DNA from: an uncultured Bacteroidota bacterium
GTDB taxonomy: Bacteria; Bacteroidota; Bacteroidia; B-17B0; Aurantibacillaceae
NCBI GenBank assembly: GCA_937868675.1
Contig: CALMNJ010000704.1
Location: 1 to 6,964, forward strand
Direction of reading: 5' to 3'
Length of the DNA stretch: 6,964 bases
The notes below the pieces were generated by a model, which was not told the origin of the DNA, ran no database searches, and worked only from the letters and a program-made list of their open reading frames with translations. Of this stretch, positions 5,756-6,964 are shown piece by piece (the first letter of the stretch is position 1; each line of letters opens with the position of its first letter). The translations under genes and the position numbers were made by a program.

Positions 5756-5779
5756 GTAATTCTACTCGTACAGAATTAC
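5756..5779. promoter_or_regulatory. 8-bp dyad (operator-like) upstream of mutS
   Basis: GTAATTCT (5756-5763), spacer ACTCGTAC, AGAATTAC (5772-5779): perfect 8-bp arms with an 8-base spacer. It lies about 100 bases upstream of the mutS start and about 70 bases past the glycosyltransferase stop. Neither strand has a T-run after it, so a protein-binding site is more likely than a terminator. No clear TAnnTTTG promoter was found in 5655-5847, and there is no strong terminator behind the glycosyltransferase. Confidence 0.4.
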
Positions 5780-5847
5780 CAGGTTTACTGTTTAAGCAAA
5801 CAAATTAATGTAGTAAAAAAACGGGCGCTTGTTTTGCCAAATGGCGG

Positions 5848-6964
5848 CTAGTCTTTTTCTTCTCTCGGATTCCCGATTTTTAATACCCGTAATGGTTTTT
5901 GTTCTTCCTCGATCGTGAATTTGAACCGGGATGACAAAACATCATAAAGCGTGTCGTCCGACAAAAGCACCCGGTCGCCCATTTTAAAATCAGGGTTTCT
6001 GCAGAGCTCTATTTTTTGACCGGCCTCGGCAAACTTATACTTGTAAAACAGCATTGCTCCGTTGTATTGGTAATGAAATACTTTAAGGCCATTTATGTTT
6101 TCGTGATTCTGGCTTTTAAGGAAAAGATACCGTTCATTCAGCTCCATTTTTTTGTGGCTTTCCGGCAATGAACAGTCCTGCGTGGTTCTGAACATATACC
6201 AATAGGGATATAAAAAGAGAAGTGCCGAGAACGCTGTTTTGTTTCGGGATTCATCGTTAATAAAGAAAGTTGTGAAAAACAACTTATTGAGCCAAAAGCC
6301 AACAAGCAGGGCAAAAAACGGGTACAACGGCACATCATACCATTCCAGTTTTGTTACGGATAGGGAAATGATGCTGATGTAAGCCATGATTAATAACAGA
6401 ATGTCTCTTTGCGTGGCATCGCCCGTTTTGAATTTCCATAAAACGAAAAGAGCACTTATTATTAAAGGTATGAACCAGAAGGTGAAGCGGAAAGACGACA
6501 GGTTATCAAGATAAAAATTCCAGGCGTGCGCATGATTTTCTATTGGTACGCCAATCCGTGCCACATCTTTGTGAGTAATTTCATGGATATAACCTGGTGT
6601 GTCTAGCTCGCGCAGGTAAATAATTGAAACGATCGAAAAAGCAAACAAAAACATCCCGGAAACAAAATGCCAGTTCAAGACAAAATTGCGGAAACACCTG
6701 TGCAGAATTAAAATTAACACGTAAGCCGGCACAAAAAGCAAGCCCGCATATAACTTAGTGCAAGCCGCGAGGGTGATAAAAGTTAGCGTGTAAAAAACAT
6801 ATTTGTTTTTGCGAGATGTTGTGTAATTAATTAATTGCAAGCCGGCCAGTAATGTAAAGAGTGCAAGGAGTTCATCTGCCTCGCCTCCGCGCGCCGAATG
6901 GAAGTAAACAAATCCCTGCGATGTAAGTAAAGTCAGAGCGCAAAGCCAGGCTGTTGTGCGCCCG
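5848..6964 (-). CDS. Membrane glycosyltransferase, GT39/ArnT (PMT_2)-like, 5'-truncated by window edge
   Basis: Probable inner-membrane enzyme that moves a sugar from a polyprenyl-phosphate donor to a periplasmic acceptor. The frame is open to the window edge; 371 residues are visible and the N-terminus, with the expected catalytic Asp loop, is outside. The TTG at 6840 that could start a 330-residue product lies inside a hydrophobic segment, so it is not a credible start. Just upstream of it, HSARGGEADELLALFTLLAG resembles the conserved Arg...Asp loop-helix of GT39/ArnT proteins. Several hydrophobic helices follow, with aromatic loops between (HAHAWNFYLDNL, LEWYDVPLYPFFALLVG), and a soluble C-terminal domain of about 110 residues ends in NPREEKD. 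EWYDVPLYPF is typical of the last helices in this family. Acceptor and sugar are unknown. It runs in the same direction as mutS with a 193-base gap; co-transcription is possible but not shown. Confidence 0.75.
   Translation of the reverse strand, partial: GRTTAWLCALTLLTSQGFVYFHSARGGEADELLALFTLLAGLQLINYTTSRKNKYVFYTLTFITLAACTKLYAGLLFVPAYVLILILHRCFRNFVLNWHFVSGMFLFAFSIVSIIYLRELDTPGYIHEITHKDVARIGVPIENHAHAWNFYLDNLSSFRFTFWFIPLIISALFVLWKFKTGDATQRDILLLIMAYISIISLSVTKLEWYDVPLYPFFALLVGFWLNKLFFTTFFINDESRNKTAFSALLFLYPYWYMFRTTQDCSLPESHKKMELNERYLFLKSQNHENINGLKVFHYQYNGAMLFYKYKFAEAGQKIELCRNPDFKMGDRVLLSDDTLYDVLSSRFKFTIEEEQKPLRVLKIGNPREEKD

Noticed and set aside
6138..6338. Small minus-strand frame inside the glycosyltransferase
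   Set aside because: It is an alternative frame within a continuous, plausible membrane-protein gene.
1..6964. CRISPR array, insertion-sequence ends, or toxin-antitoxin pair
   Set aside because: No regularly spaced repeats, no transposase, no terminal inverted repeats with target duplication, and no small gene pair are visible on either strand.

Overview
The window looks like a chromosomal segment of a Bacteroidota bacterium. Evidence: a secreted hydrolase ends in a type IX secretion (T9SS) sorting domain, MutS has the wording usual in that phylum, promoter-like sites fit the Bacteroidota pattern (TTTG / TAnnTTTG) rather than -35/-10, and starts lack strong Shine-Dalgarno sites. No genus can be named.

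Layout. 1-1052 (+): 3' part of a tyrosine recombinase gene, visibly A+T-richer than the central genes and probably the end gene of an integrative element lying to the left. 1053-1150: stem-loops, a short direct repeat and a bidirectional terminator. 1153-1457 (-): a tRNA-Leu(UAA) gene split after U34 of the anticodon by a 220-nt group I intron; tRNA, P1 with its U.G splice-site pair, P2 to P9 and the core segments can all be read. 1526-1574 (-): a relic of an intronless tRNA-Leu(UAA), 5' half only. 1626-1655: terminator. 1669-1741 (-): intact tRNA-Gly(GCC) with its promoter. 1938-3014 (+): T9SS-exported alpha/beta hydrolase. 3018-5654 (-): full-length mutS, converging on the hydrolase with a 3-base gap. 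5655-5847: intergenic stretch with an 8-bp dyad. 5848-6964 (-): 3' part of a membrane glycosyltransferase of the GT39/ArnT type, running off the window.

How it fits together. The left third reads as an integration hotspot: recombinase, tRNA-Leu, broken tRNA-Leu copy and tRNA-Gly lie within 1.8 kb. The most unusual item is the group I intron in tRNA-Leu(UAA). This intron family is classically known from cyanobacteria and plastids at the same position; I know of no established description in Bacteroidota, though I could not search. A working model is that an element integrated into the anticodon region of a resident intronless tRNA-Leu, left the 5' half behind, and supplied an intron-bearing replacement. 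The right two thirds (hydrolase, mutS, glycosyltransferase) look like ordinary chromosome with no clear shared pathway.
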